DNA of 33,904 nt from a virus, in IMG/VR virus record IMGVR_UViG_3300042557_001434, positions 1-33,904 of that record, one strand, 5' to 3'. The notes beneath the pieces were generated by a model. That model had not been told where the DNA came from, ran no database searches, and saw only the letters and a program-made list of their open reading frames with translations. Positions 16,789 to 26,891 of this stretch are shown one piece after another. A program made the translations under genes and the position numbers. Positions within the stretch are counted from its first letter, which is position 1. Each line of letters opens with the position of its first letter.

Positions 16789-18511
16789 CTACTGTTGGGT
16801 CTACTATTTCGTTTATGTTTTGGAGTCCGATTCCTTCTGGGAATACTCTAAAAACAATATTTTTATATGGATAATGTTTTCCATTTAAAAATGGATAATC
16901 AACACCAATACCAGATGTGTCAACATATCCATAAGGATATAGATCTCTCCATCTAAAACTATTTGATAAATTGGAAAAGAAAGCATAATCAGGTATTCCT
17001 AATACTCCGGTTGCATCTCCTTCTTCAATATAATCAGAATATACTCTTAGTGTTATTGAGTTGTGTGGTTTATAATAATAACCAAATTGATTCTGTGCTG
17101 GAGCATCAGTAGGTATGTTAAAATATTGGTCGTTATAAATAAATTTGTGATTCATTCGTGAAACAATCCTTTCTGTTTGGAAATAGTCGTTCCACTCACA
17201 GAAGTCTCCATCTATTATATCATCAACATTTAAATCATTATTATATGAAAATGGGCCAACTGGTGGTAATGTGTTTGAGAGGTATTGTGATTGTGTTACT
17301 GGTGTGTCTGATAAAAAATTTGTTTGGTCCCACCATAAATTTGGTAAATTATTAACTATTGGTAAATTAAAATCAAAACCTTGTTTTAACTTTTTTGTCC
17401 AACCAAAAAATCCTTTCCATATTGTTGTAAAAAATAATTCTGAGACTGGTCTTTTTTGATTATCAAGCAGTGGTTTAATATCAATATCACAATTGAAAGA
17501 TAAACTATATGATTGATTTCCTTCTTTTACTGAAGATCTTTCTACACCATTAGGTGTTAAAACGGCTTTTTCTAATTTACTTTTTGAGTTAAAATTTGTT
17601 TGATCAAAACCAGCTTTTGTTATGATAGCACATTCACTATTTGTTAAAACTTTATGTCTTCTTACGTAATATTCCGATCTTGTTTCTGTTGGGTTACTTT
17701 GATTTATAATTCTTTTAAAAGTACCAACAGCTCCGGTTTGAAATGTTGTACCGGTATATCCAATATTTGTGATCCCAAAAATATAAAGGTCGCTATCATA
17801 GCCAGGTGTTCCCAAACTAGTTACCTGAAATATTGTATCTGTACCATAAGGGAAAGACAATTCAACAAACTCCCCTTCAACTAACCCATGTTCCATGGGA
17901 CATTTAAAATTTATATAATTACCATTTAAATCATTACCCTCTAAAATATAAAAAGGTATTCCGTCCATTGCTGTCCAAGACCAAGAAGCTAAAGTTTCTG
18001 GATCAATCGCATATAATGGTTTAAAATAGTCATTATCAAATGGGTATGTTATATAGTGAGACCAATTATATGTTGAAGCACTCTTATTTATAAAATTAAC
18101 ATGATTATTTGGTGGTATTGTATAGCCAGGAACATTATTATCTGTTCTAACAAAATCAAATTCAAAATATTGAGGATAACCTTCCCACGGTGTTGTTGGT
18201 AATGTAATCATACTAACAGCATTATTGATTGCGTTACTATAATATAGATTATTTTTAAATGGTTCATATGTTGTTGATCCAGTATATTCGTTTTTAAAAA
18301 TTAAAGAATATTTACAAACTGGTCTAAATATTGTTGAGTCTTGTCTTTCGTCATCAAACACTGTTTCAAGATTTAAATCAACATTTCTATCAAACTCTAC
18401 AATTTCTTTTACAGTTTGTTCCAATGGTATGTTTGAAAACACACCTTGGTCTTGAGATGACTTAAATCTCAAACTACCTAAAACCACACTTGTTGGACTA
18501 TCAATTCCCAT
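16775..18511 (-). CDS. Baseplate/tail structural protein of unknown family
   Basis: 578 residues, not recognised. Rich in aromatic residues, Asn and Pro, with features of a virion beta protein (FVELSFPYG, GTTFQTGAVGTFKRI, NSITLRVYSDYIEEG). Its ATG overlaps the stop of the 1798-residue gene by one base, so the two are probably made together. By position (gp25-like, gp6-like, 1798-residue protein, then this) it occupies the place of gp8-like wedge genes in T4, but I see no sequence match to support that name. Confidence 0.6.
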   Translation of the reverse strand: MGIDSPTSVVLGSLRFKSSQDQGVFSNIPLEQTVKEIVEFDRNVDLNLETVFDDERQDSTIFRPVCKYSLIFKNEYTGSTTYEPFKNNLYYSNAINNAVSMITLPTTPWEGYPQYFEFDFVRTDNNVPGYTIPPNNHVNFINKSASTYNWSHYITYPFDNDYFKPLYAIDPETLASWSWTAMDGIPFYILEGNDLNGNYINFKCPMEHGLVEGEFVELSFPYGTDTIFQVTSLGTPGYDSDLYIFGITNIGYTGTTFQTGAVGTFKRIINQSNPTETRSEYYVRRHKVLTNSECAIITKAGFDQTNFNSKSKLEKAVLTPNGVERSSVKEGNQSYSLSFNCDIDIKPLLDNQKRPVSELFFTTIWKGFFGWTKKLKQGFDFNLPIVNNLPNLWWDQTNFLSDTPVTQSQYLSNTLPPVGPFSYNNDLNVDDIIDGDFCEWNDYFQTERIVSRMNHKFIYNDQYFNIPTDAPAQNQFGYYYKPHNSITLRVYSDYIEEGDATGVLGIPDYAFFSNLSNSFRWRDLYPYGYVDTSGIGVDYPFLNGKHYPYKNIVFRVFPEGIGLQNINEIVDPTVDECE

Positions 18512-21500
18512 TACCCTTCAGTTAATATGTATAGTTTAATAAATTTATCCACAGCTGTTTTTCCATTATTTAAACCGAAATAGAAGTGGAAAGGAGCACC
18601 AACGACATAACTACCAGAATTATTTGGTGATGGTTGTGGATCTCCTATTAGGTCAAAATTAGTTAAGTATCCTAATTGTGTTGTTGTTGTTTGATAATAT
18701 TCATTGACATCTGTAAAATTTAAATCTTGGTAACCTCGTTTATAGAAAGGTCCGGTTGTATTCCAATTATTATTTTCATTTCCAAAAATGTTACCAGATT
18801 GCGATTCAATTGTCCATTTATAGAATGGAACTTCTTGTGTTTTTGGGTATCCATAAAAATACTGTAATAATGGAGTATAGTTCAATGTTTCGTAACCAGG
18901 TGTTAGATTTTTTCTGTAAGCGTTGTTAATTTGTGGAACTTCATAAAAAACACCAAAAACTGGTCTTTGATCTGATTGTGAATCATTTCCAAAAAATATA
19001 GAATCTGGATTTGGATAATTTTCAACAATAAAAGGTAGAATTTTCCATTCTGAACTAATTGAAAACATTTGTGCAAAATCACCATCAATTCTATCACCTT
19101 GTCTTTTACTATTAAAGAATTGAATTATTCCCTTTCCTTCAGTATTACCACCACTTGGGTTTGCAATTGGAATCATTGATTGTCTAACATTATCATTTAA
19201 TAATCTAGATAAAAAACCGATTTGTAATACATCAGATAAATCTTGGTATGATGTTGATTTTATATTGTCAACATAATAACTATTAAAATTATTGTTATTA
19301 CATATTTCAGAAATAAATTTTTCCCTTGGTCCCATATCAACAATTGTTGTTGGGAACTGAATTTGTTTTTTATTATAACCAAGACCAGGATATGTATTTA
19401 AAATGGAAGGTGGTAAAGTTATTGGTGAACTAAATGTTGGTGCGTCTTTACCTATAAATTCTTGTGTTGATTCTTTCCAAGGTGAACTCCTATAATAAAA
19501 ACCATTATTAATGTCGTTAAATACTATTACATCAGAACAATAATTATATGTTGGCGTTGTTGGGTCTGTCAACGTATATGTTGCTGTTTTATTAAAATTA
19601 AACATATATAAAGCGCCATTTATCCAGTTATTTTGAAATGTTTGTGCAAACACACCTCTACAAGCTGCAAATGTTATTGTAAATCTAGTTTTCCATTCTA
19701 AGAATAATTTAACATCTTCATCAACTTGGGATAAGTACTTTTTATTTAAAAGACAATAACAACCTCTAACAACTCTATTAACAGGTATATCACAAGTACC
19801 TGGTGCTAAAACACCAACATTATTTCCAGTACCAGAATAACAATCAAGTGGGACTATTCCATCACAAGATAGTGTTGAGATGAGTGATGCAACTGAAGAG
19901 TCTGCGGCTTCACCAGAAGGTAAATCAGATGCAATTCCATTTGATGGCGACGATGTTTGTCCATCAGCAGTATAGTATGTAAAGTTATTATTTTGATGTA
20001 ATGCGTATGATGTGTCACCATCTAGACCGTCTTCTCTTTTGGTAGATAATGGTAATCTATCACTTCTCATAACAATTTTTGTTTTATTTGAGAAGTTAAC
20101 ACCACCCAAAGACTGTCTAATATAAGCTGGTGAATAAACCATAAATAATCTTGATGGTGCATAACCAATTTCTAATTTAGCATCTGGACCACCTCCTGAT
20201 GGAGTGTAACTGTTCCAACCATTTCCAGGACATGGTGGGAAAGATGCCCATCTTGACGCAATAAAAGAACCACCACCATAATATTTTGGACTATTTTCTA
20301 TTAACGTATATTGTGAAGTTGCGTTAGTATATTGGTTAGATCTTATGTTAGGGTCATTTATTGCAAACCAAGTTGTGTATGGTTTATATGTGTCTGAAAT
20401 TACATCATCAGTTGACAAATAATAGTATGGTAGATCAGATGTAAATCCTGTGTAGTCATTTCCAATATTGAACGTATATGAATTAAAATATAATTGTGGG
20501 TCATTATTGTTTGGTGTGTTGTGACTTTTTGGTGCAAAACCAACTCCTTGTATTGGTATGTTCATATAATATGATCCTTCTACTATATTGGAACCGTATG
20601 TCGTGTTTCCAAGTATTTTTGATACGTCATATCTAATAGTTTGTTTTGATGTATTTGGATCAATACCTCTAACAAAAATTAAAACTTCATAGTTAACATT
20701 ATTTGTCAGTGAATTGATTGCAGGACCTAATGGGAATAAACTATATCCACCATTACAACAAAATTCAAATTCAATTTCATGATTTAAATATGTTTGAGGA
20801 AAATAACCAGATGTTGAGAAATTAGCTAAAGAGTTAAAATCACTTACGGTGTAACCGGTAATCATTTGAAAATACTCAATGTCGGTTGGGTATTGTAAAA
20901 ACGAGGTTGTTTCTTCACTTTGTTGTGTAATCAATACTGGAAATTGTGGTGTATTAGTTGTTTGAGTGTTTGCATAAGAAATATTAACAGAAGTATCTCC
21001 AACGATTGTTGTACCTGTAATTGCATTATTACCAAAAATATTTAAAGTTGATCCAGTTAAGTTTACCTGACAATTAGATAAGTTACCATCTTGGAAACTA
21101 AACAGATTTCCAACACCTAATATATCTTTTGTTCCTGGATTTGCTAAAACAACAACAACTTGATCTTCATAAAATGTATTTCCAGAAGAAGGATTTACAG
21201 TTGTTTTTATTCTATTTACACCAGAAAAATATTTATCACGAGTATTAAATTCATTTAATTTTTGAGGGTAAGATTCTTTTGTTGGTAAAGCATAACTTCT
21301 GTCATCACTACCAGTACTATCTTCTGCGGCCAAAATAAATGGTTGTGGTGCTTTTCTTAAATAACCTTCATTATTAAAAATAACATCAGCACCTAAAGTT
21401 CCAGATGATGTTACAATATCATAACCGGAAAAAATTCTTTTTATATCAATTAAAGCTCTTGCAACAACTTGTGCATCTATATCCTGATCAATAGCGGCAG

Positions 21501-23907
21501 CTAATAAACTTTTAAAGTTACAATTTTGATATGGTGGTGAAGTTTGAGGTGGTATGTTATAGTTATTATCAAAAGGACCTTCATTATTATCATTAATATC
21601 AACATCGTCCGGATTTTTATAATTTGGGTGGGCCACATCATAAGATTGTGAAATATTAATTGGTGCCAAAAATGAATTTGCTTGAGACACAACACTATTG
21701 TTTCCGGAATTTGGGTCTGTATTTTGTTGTTCGTCTATTGATTGTTGTACTGATTGTGTTGTTATGTCGTCGTCAATTTCCGCATTACCACAATCACAAT
21801 CACAAGTATTACAATCTGGATATGAAACCATTGGTAATCCAATTCTTGGGAAGTTCTTTATCCTTATAAGATATACCGCAGCAAAAACCGCAAAAGCAAT
21901 TGAAAAAGCAAACCTAAATACAAAAGATGCGGCTTGAGATGCAATTCTAAAATATAAACCAATATTAACAACTGGACCACCTAAAGGAGAGAACGCTCCG
22001 TTTTCAATTCCAGAGTTTATCCAGTCAATCATATCTCTTACAGCGTCAAAAGCAAAATAAATACCAAGAGCAATCAAAAGGTATTTTAATACAGGCCAAA
22101 TAAATAAAATAAGATGTGCAACAAAAAGTAATACTATGATTGGTATTGTTAAAATATTGATAAGGATGTTGAAAACAAAGAATAGAAAATCAAAGTTTCT
22201 TATTGCGTCATTTACTGGAAAGGTATTAACTGTTGTTTTACAAGTTCTATTATCAATTTCTTTTATTCCAAGATGTTTTGCTCTACCTAAACCGTTTTTG
22301 TATCTATCAAGAAACATTGCGGTTGTATAAACTTTATTATAGTTAAATTCATAAAAAGTATCTTCACAATCAATTGCTGATTGGGTGTCCACATAATCAT
22401 CCCAATCTAAACTAAATGAGTAAGATCTCAATACATCAAAATAATCTTGTGGTAGAAATTTAAAATTAATATCTTGTAATTGTGTATCATCAATTGGATT
22501 TGAAATTACTTGAACCACATCTCCGGCGTTTACTGGTATTACTCCGGTATCACCAAAATATGGTTGACCATTTATAACAACAGAGAAATTAGCGGAATTT
22601 ACAGTATTTTCAAATAATAACCCACCTGTTTGTGTTATTGTTGTTGTTCCAGTTAATGTACCAACTGGTAACGTAATTGTTAAAGGTACGGCAGTAGTCG
22701 GGTCAAATGGATCTGTTGAGGATGATGACCAACCGTGTTCTTTTATGTTTGGGACAAGAAAGTTTGCCCTTAAAAATTCATTTTGTAACCCTTGTTCGTT
22801 TTCCCATTTAAATTTAAACCTATATTTTCCTTTTGTTGGTATTCCTTTTGTTGGGTCATTTGATAATATTTGTTGTCCAAATTCATTTGTTATTACATAA
22901 TCAACATTCATTGGTACGTTAACTAAAAAAGATCCGTCACCGTCAATTACTTTACCATCTTGTTCAAACTTATGTTCTTCAAGGATTGGTAATCCTTGGT
23001 TGTCGGCAAATATTGTTTGTCTTATTGCTAAGATTTGACCAGGACCAGAAATTAATTCACATAAATTACCAGTATTGTTTTTTGGTTTACAAGTTGTTTT
23101 AAGTGCATCGTCATCTGATGTTGACAAAATAGAACCCATAAATATTGCATTTGGTTCAATCTTTATATTAGCGTCTTGTGTTAAATCAAAATCAGCTCTT
23201 ACAATACCAATTTGACAAATATCATCTTCACCCCATAATGGAGATATCTCAATTGTTTTATTTAATGTTTTTATTTGTGGTAATTCATTAAGGTTAGTTG
23301 AAGATTTAAATGTACTACCATTAACCTGTGATGGGGTTGCAAGACCCGCTTGTATCAAATCTTGTGGTGCTAAAGAAAAACAACCAATATCTGATAAATC
23401 AACGTCCATTACAAGAGTTTGTGTTCCAGTAGGTGCTCCAAATATCATATAATCACCACTGTCATTTGTTTTTACAGTGTATTTATAGTACTTGTCATAT
23501 ACCTCAATATATGATTGATCTAATAAAACCTGATCTCTTGTTGGAAATGTCCCTGTTGCGGCATGTGTTGAATAAGAAGGGTCTTGTGGTAATAAATTAT
23601 ATCTATATCCTTCCTCGTTAACATCCGATAATGTCTTATACGGATATAATTCTGATATTATTGGATTTGTTTCGTCTTCACTTGTTAAAGGAATAAAGAT
23701 TGATACTTTCGCATTTGGTACTCCAAACCCTCCATTAACAACAACTCTACCTATGATAACGCCATAGTCAGCACAAACTCTTGTGTAGATCTCACTTTGA
23801 TTTATTTTAAGTGATAAGATTTCAAGTTGTTCAAAGTCCTGTTCAAGTTTGACATTTATAAACTTGTCTTGTCCTACTTGTGTTCGTATTCTATATGATT
23901 TGGGCAT
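18511..23907 (-). CDS. Very large baseplate-associated protein with membrane segments and Cys cluster
   Basis: 1798 residues. The N-terminal region includes a carboxypeptidase-regulatory-like Ig fold (GVIIGRVVVNGGFGVPNAKV with IFIPL, then YTVKTNDSGDYMIFGAPTG). Residues 572-623 are strongly hydrophobic, enough for two membrane spans (FNILINILTIPIIVLLFVAH, then WPVLKYLLIALGIYFAF). A further hydrophobic stretch lies at about 660-683 (RFAFSIAFAVFAAVYLIRI). Directly after it is C699-x-x-C702-x-C704-x-C706, then an acidic Gln/Asn-rich region. The remaining 1000 residues are beta-rich and unrecognised. Its place after the gp6-like gene recalls T4 gp7, but a membrane region is unusual for a wedge protein and hints at contact with the host membrane. 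ATG start; TATTTAT 17 bases upstream. Confidence 0.65.
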   Translation of the reverse strand: MPKSYRIRTQVGQDKFINVKLEQDFEQLEILSLKINQSEIYTRVCADYGVIIGRVVVNGGFGVPNAKVSIFIPLTSEDETNPIISELYPYKTLSDVNEEGYRYNLLPQDPSYSTHAATGTFPTRDQVLLDQSYIEVYDKYYKYTVKTNDSGDYMIFGAPTGTQTLVMDVDLSDIGCFSLAPQDLIQAGLATPSQVNGSTFKSSTNLNELPQIKTLNKTIEISPLWGEDDICQIGIVRADFDLTQDANIKIEPNAIFMGSILSTSDDDALKTTCKPKNNTGNLCELISGPGQILAIRQTIFADNQGLPILEEHKFEQDGKVIDGDGSFLVNVPMNVDYVITNEFGQQILSNDPTKGIPTKGKYRFKFKWENEQGLQNEFLRANFLVPNIKEHGWSSSSTDPFDPTTAVPLTITLPVGTLTGTTTITQTGGLLFENTVNSANFSVVINGQPYFGDTGVIPVNAGDVVQVISNPIDDTQLQDINFKFLPQDYFDVLRSYSFSLDWDDYVDTQSAIDCEDTFYEFNYNKVYTTAMFLDRYKNGLGRAKHLGIKEIDNRTCKTTVNTFPVNDAIRNFDFLFFVFNILINILTIPIIVLLFVAHLILFIWPVLKYLLIALGIYFAFDAVRDMIDWINSGIENGAFSPLGGPVVNIGLYFRIASQAASFVFRFAFSIAFAVFAAVYLIRIKNFPRIGLPMVSYPDCNTCDCDCGNAEIDDDITTQSVQQSIDEQQNTDPNSGNNSVVSQANSFLAPINISQSYDVAHPNYKNPDDVDINDNNEGPFDNNYNIPPQTSPPYQNCNFKSLLAAAIDQDIDAQVVARALIDIKRIFSGYDIVTSSGTLGADVIFNNEGYLRKAPQPFILAAEDSTGSDDRSYALPTKESYPQKLNEFNTRDKYFSGVNRIKTTVNPSSGNTFYEDQVVVVLANPGTKDILGVGNLFSFQDGNLSNCQVNLTGSTLNIFGNNAITGTTIVGDTSVNISYANTQTTNTPQFPVLITQQSEETTSFLQYPTDIEYFQMITGYTVSDFNSLANFSTSGYFPQTYLNHEIEFEFCCNGGYSLFPLGPAINSLTNNVNYEVLIFVRGIDPNTSKQTIRYDVSKILGNTTYGSNIVEGSYYMNIPIQGVGFAPKSHNTPNNNDPQLYFNSYTFNIGNDYTGFTSDLPYYYLSTDDVISDTYKPYTTWFAINDPNIRSNQYTNATSQYTLIENSPKYYGGGSFIASRWASFPPCPGNGWNSYTPSGGGPDAKLEIGYAPSRLFMVYSPAYIRQSLGGVNFSNKTKIVMRSDRLPLSTKREDGLDGDTSYALHQNNNFTYYTADGQTSSPSNGIASDLPSGEAADSSVASLISTLSCDGIVPLDCYSGTGNNVGVLAPGTCDIPVNRVVRGCYCLLNKKYLSQVDEDVKLFLEWKTRFTITFAACRGVFAQTFQNNWINGALYMFNFNKTATYTLTDPTTPTYNYCSDVIVFNDINNGFYYRSSPWKESTQEFIGKDAPTFSSPITLPPSILNTYPGLGYNKKQIQFPTTIVDMGPREKFISEICNNNNFNSYYVDNIKSTSYQDLSDVLQIGFLSRLLNDNVRQSMIPIANPSGGNTEGKGIIQFFNSKRQGDRIDGDFAQMFSISSEWKILPFIVENYPNPDSIFFGNDSQSDQRPVFGVFYEVPQINNAYRKNLTPGYETLNYTPLLQYFYGYPKTQEVPFYKWTIESQSGNIFGNENNNWNTTGPFYKRGYQDLNFTDVNEYYQTTTTQLGYLTNFDLIGDPQPSPNNSGSYVVGAPFHFYFGLNNGKTAVDKFIKLYILTEG

Positions 23908-23924
23908 TAAAATTAACTTTTTTG

Positions 23925-23931
23925 ATAAATA
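23925..23931 (-). promoter_or_regulatory. TATTTAT element upstream of the 1798-residue gene
   Basis: Minus-strand ACTATTTATCA lies 17 bases before the ATG and just after the terminator of the tagged 177-residue gene, as expected if transcription restarts here. Confidence 0.35.
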
Positions 23932-23987
23932 GTTTATTTCCTATTTTCAAAAAATAATCTTGTTTTAAAAAAAGTAAAAGAAAGAAA

Positions 23988-24012
23988 AAACCCCAACTTG
24001 TGATTGGGGTTT
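23988..24012 (-). terminator. Intrinsic terminator after the tagged 177-residue gene
   Basis: AAACCCCAA at 23988-23996 pairs with TTGGGGTTT at 24004-24012 (9 bp, 7-base loop). In the minus-strand direction the stem is followed by a T-rich tract (complement of the A-rich run at 23976-23990). It begins 16 bases past the stop at 24029. Confidence 0.8.
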
Positions 24013-24028
24013 AATTATTATTTTAATT

Positions 24029-24562
24029 TTACATGTTATTACCTCTCAAAGCTTCACTCCAAATTGCCGAACCACCAACCATATCCCATGTCCAGGCTTT
24101 TTCTGGTTTCATTTCTCTATCAAAATATACTTTACCAAGTTCATCAAGATACAAAAAAACCTCTGGGTTTGAGGAAATTTTACCATTTTCAAACTTTGCT
24201 GTGATGTTTAACAAACCTTTCCAAATTCTTGTTCCTTTCTTTTCGTTTGGATATAAATCTTCTTTATCTCTAGTTACATTAAAATAAAGATTAAGCTCAT
24301 CAACATTTTGACCTTCTAAATTAATCGCGTGATTTCTATCATCATATTTGTTTATGGTTATTGAAGAACCCTCTAGTACACCAATTTGTCCAAAATATAA
24401 TTTTTTTCCAATTAATTTAGTTGATATTTTTTTAGCTAGATTATCAAAAAAAACTTTTCTTTTTTCTGAAACATTTTGTTCCATTATTACTCTTTTAACA
24501 ATTCTTGTTAAATCTGATTCTGTTAACCTTATAATTCTTTTCATCGTTTTTTTTTGATTCAT
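24029..24562 (-). CDS. Tagged protein 1: shared N-terminal peptide plus unknown domain
   Basis: 177 residues from the ATG at 24562; a second ATG at 24544 (M7) matches the start of the two other tagged proteins. From M7 it reads MKRIIRLTESDLTRIVKRVI then MEQ, nearly identical to the starts of the genes at 26985 and 28400. I20-M21-E22 (counted from M7) fits the I/L-x-E consensus of T4-type prohead proteases. The body is a small alpha/beta protein with a lysine-rich front (KKISTKLIGKKLYFGQIG) and TWDMVGGSAIWSEALRGN at the C-terminus; I do not recognise it. It sits between the gp6-like and 1798-residue genes with its own terminator, like an inserted cassette. TATTTAT spacing (10 bases to the first ATG) favours the longer start; the tag alignment favours the shorter. 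Confidence 0.7.
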   Translation of the reverse strand: MNQKKTMKRIIRLTESDLTRIVKRVIMEQNVSEKRKVFFDNLAKKISTKLIGKKLYFGQIGVLEGSSITINKYDDRNHAINLEGQNVDELNLYFNVTRDKEDLYPNEKKGTRIWKGLLNITAKFENGKISSNPEVFLYLDELGKVYFDREMKPEKAWTWDMVGGSAIWSEALRGNNM

Positions 24563-24568
24563 TATTTA

Positions 24569-24579
24569 ATAAATAAATA
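24569..24579 (-). promoter_or_regulatory. Overlapping TATTTAT elements before tagged protein 1
   Basis: Minus-strand TATATTTATTTAT holds two overlapping copies of TATTTAT in the 25-base gap after the gp6-like gene. TATATTTA differs from the Bacteroidota -7 box TAnnTTTG only in the last base. Confidence 0.35.
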
Positions 24580-24587
24580 TATTTTAT

Positions 24588-26426
24588 TTAGGTAAAAGTT
24601 ACCGTTTTTAAATTGATTACCCTAACATTAATATCCTTGTTTGGATATCTAACTTGGTATATTTGTGTTGGTTCTGCAAATATTGTGTCAGCAATTAAAT
24701 CAATTTGTTTTGTATTTGAATTTGAGTATTTTTGTGATGTTTGATTTGATGAGTATTGACCACCAACTCTATTAAAGAATCTCATATCTGAAATACTAAT
24801 AACACCATTTTCATTTTGAATCAATCTTCTTAATTCAGAAACATTTACATTTTGACCTAATTGTCTTGTGTTTGGACTAAAATAGGTATTAACAATATCA
24901 ATTATTTTAGATACGATTGCTCCAGAGTTTTGGGTTGCATCTAATACAACATCAACATCAACAGCAAGATCAATTGGATTAGCACTTTCAATAGAAATAT
25001 AATCATTTATCATTCTATAATTTGAGAGATAATTTGCAACATTGTTTTTAAGTGTTGATGAAATTGTATCAGTTAAAGTTCCGTTTGAATCATAAGATAA
25101 CATCTTAATTTTTATCTTATTATTTTCTTCAGTAATTGTAACTTTTGCTGGAGCTCCAAACTGTGATGGCATATTTCTTATGATTGATTCATAATCATTT
25201 ATTGTAACAGCTCTATTTTGTGCTGAGAAGTTAAATGAAACCATTTGTCTTACGTCTTCGGTTGTTGGTGCATTTGCTCCACCAATTGCGGCTGTAACAT
25301 TATTACATCTTAATGTATTCACAACAGATTTATTAACACTTTCCGAAGGTCCGTTTACAAAGAACGATACGGTACCAATTTGTGTAATAACATTTGACCC
25401 AAGATTTGTTGCTTGTCCTCCACCTATTCTATATTGAATGAATAATGTTGAGTTTGATTTTAAAGCGGCTCCTAATGCTAAATTGTTTGAGTATTTATTT
25501 AAATCAAAAGCATCTCCTGTTCTTGCAAATTCTCTTAATTGTTCTTCTGCCGATACATTTCCACCGCCAAAAGTCATCTTTAAATAACCTTCTGGTGTAT
25601 ATTCTGTTACAAATTTTGTATTTGTAACAATATATTTTCCAACTTTAATACCTGGTTGATCCGATACTTTTGTTGGGTCCTCAATAAAGACTCTATCTTC
25701 GGCCAAAGCCTTAACTTCGTACCATCTATTATCAAGACCCAAAAATTCTTGTGGTTCCGGAATTGTATTATATTGTGTTCCATCTTTTAATAAAACACTT
25801 GTAATACCTAAAACATTTTTTTCTGGTAAAAATAATTCAAAATAAGGTTTTACATCATTTGGTGTAATAACTCTTTTGAAAACTTTTGTTGTTCCATTAA
25901 CAACAACTTCTCTTTTTGTTATTGTGTAGTTTAATATTCTTCCGTTTGTATCAAAGTTTGGAATTTTTAATCTATTTGGTGATCCTTCAGCATTTATTGG
26001 TGATGCAAAATCAATATCATATACCGTTTCAAATGGTTGTCCGGCACCAGATACTTGTGATCCTCTTCTTAAAATTCCACAATATCTTAAATCTTCTTTA
26101 TCACCAAAAGCTGGAACCGTAATTGAAAAATCAACTAAAGCAACTGATGGTCTTTGTCCTGGTATTTTTAAACCATAGGTTCTTGCTATATTGTATATTG
26201 ATGCTTTTTGTTGTGCAAACTGTAATACAGTTTCTTGAATACTCCTATCAATTTGAAATTGTAGGTTATCATTAACTGCGGCATTTAAGTCCATTAACAC
26301 CGAAAAAACTCCAGCGTCATTAAAATTTTGGATAAGGTCCGGATAATAAGTTCTTGTGAAATTTATTAATTCAGTTCTTATTGTTTGAAAGTCCCTAGCT
26401 GTGTATGATATTTTTTTTTCTGCCAT
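24588..26426 (-). CDS. Baseplate wedge protein, gp6/baseplate-J-like
   Basis: 612 residues. The N-terminus (SYTARDFQTIRTELINF, YYPDLIQNFNDAGVFSVLM, then DLNAAVNDNLQFQIDRSIQE) is the characteristic start of T4 gp6-like wedge proteins in T4-like phages: the aromatic-DF motif, a region around 'nd.g..l.dl.a...d...y..d....E' and a helix rich in aromatics. Further on, VRQMVSFNFSAQNRAVTINDYESIIRNMP resembles the baseplate-J family core. In T4, gp6 dimers form the iris-like inner ring of the baseplate that opens during sheath contraction; length is close to T4 gp6 (about 660). It follows the gp25-like gene with a 6-base gap, a pairing common in contractile tails. Confidence 0.88.
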   Translation of the reverse strand: MAEKKISYTARDFQTIRTELINFTRTYYPDLIQNFNDAGVFSVLMDLNAAVNDNLQFQIDRSIQETVLQFAQQKASIYNIARTYGLKIPGQRPSVALVDFSITVPAFGDKEDLRYCGILRRGSQVSGAGQPFETVYDIDFASPINAEGSPNRLKIPNFDTNGRILNYTITKREVVVNGTTKVFKRVITPNDVKPYFELFLPEKNVLGITSVLLKDGTQYNTIPEPQEFLGLDNRWYEVKALAEDRVFIEDPTKVSDQPGIKVGKYIVTNTKFVTEYTPEGYLKMTFGGGNVSAEEQLREFARTGDAFDLNKYSNNLALGAALKSNSTLFIQYRIGGGQATNLGSNVITQIGTVSFFVNGPSESVNKSVVNTLRCNNVTAAIGGANAPTTEDVRQMVSFNFSAQNRAVTINDYESIIRNMPSQFGAPAKVTITEENNKIKIKMLSYDSNGTLTDTISSTLKNNVANYLSNYRMINDYISIESANPIDLAVDVDVVLDATQNSGAIVSKIIDIVNTYFSPNTRQLGQNVNVSELRRLIQNENGVISISDMRFFNRVGGQYSSNQTSQKYSNSNTKQIDLIADTIFAEPTQIYQVRYPNKDINVRVINLKTVTFT

Positions 26427-26432
26427 ATATTA

Positions 26433-26891
26433 TTAAATATTAATAATTACAAAATCACTACTTTCAAAAGCCTGATTTGTTGACCTATAATCAATTTTTA
26501 TTTTTGCTGTATGTTCTTTTTCAGCAATACCTTGTACTGTAAATTCTCTTTGACCTTGACTATTAATAAAAGTTCCTTTATCTTCTTCACCTTCTGAAGC
26601 GTCAGTAATACTAATATTTGTTATTTGTATTCCGGGAATATATCTTTCAACACTATCTCGTATTTCGGCTTCAATATCTGAAAATGTTGGTCCATCCAAT
26701 GGTTCAAAAATATATTCATATAATCTTGTTCCAAAATCTGGTAAGAAATATCTGGTTCCCTTTCTTGTTAATAATAAATGAACAAGATCTGTTCTTATTT
26801 CTTCATCACTAGTGTCTGAAAGATCCAAATATCTACCCGTAAAAGATTCTCTAAAAGGAAAATTTATTCCGTATGTAACCCCATTTGCCAT
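26433..26891 (-). CDS. Baseplate wedge protein, gp25/GPW-like
   Basis: About 152 residues from the ATG at 26891; a TTG six bases upstream (26897) is a less likely start. The sequence GINFPFRES, then EEIRTDLVHLLLTRKGTRYF then LPDFGTRLYEYIFEPLD, is the classic GPW/gp25 pattern: inner-ring strand, helix with RxxL, a 'kGeR.f.PdfG..l....fe' core and an acidic helix (DIEAEIRDSVERYIPGI). In T4, gp25 joins the wedge to the sheath and starts sheath polymerisation. The C-terminal strand EHTAKIKIDYRS is also typical. It is the first gene of the baseplate run, after a terminator, so it needs its own promoter; TATTTAT lies five bases before the ATG (26897-26903). Confidence 0.92.
   Translation of the reverse strand: MANGVTYGINFPFRESFTGRYLDLSDTSDEEIRTDLVHLLLTRKGTRYFLPDFGTRLYEYIFEPLDGPTFSDIEAEIRDSVERYIPGIQITNISITDASEGEEDKGTFINSQGQREFTVQGIAEKEHTAKIKIDYRSTNQAFESSDFVIINI

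Noticed and set aside
16775-23907. Naming the 1798- and 578-residue proteins gp7 and gp8
   Set aside because: Gene order is suggestive, but I see no sequence motif shared with the T4 proteins, and the membrane region argues against simple equivalence.
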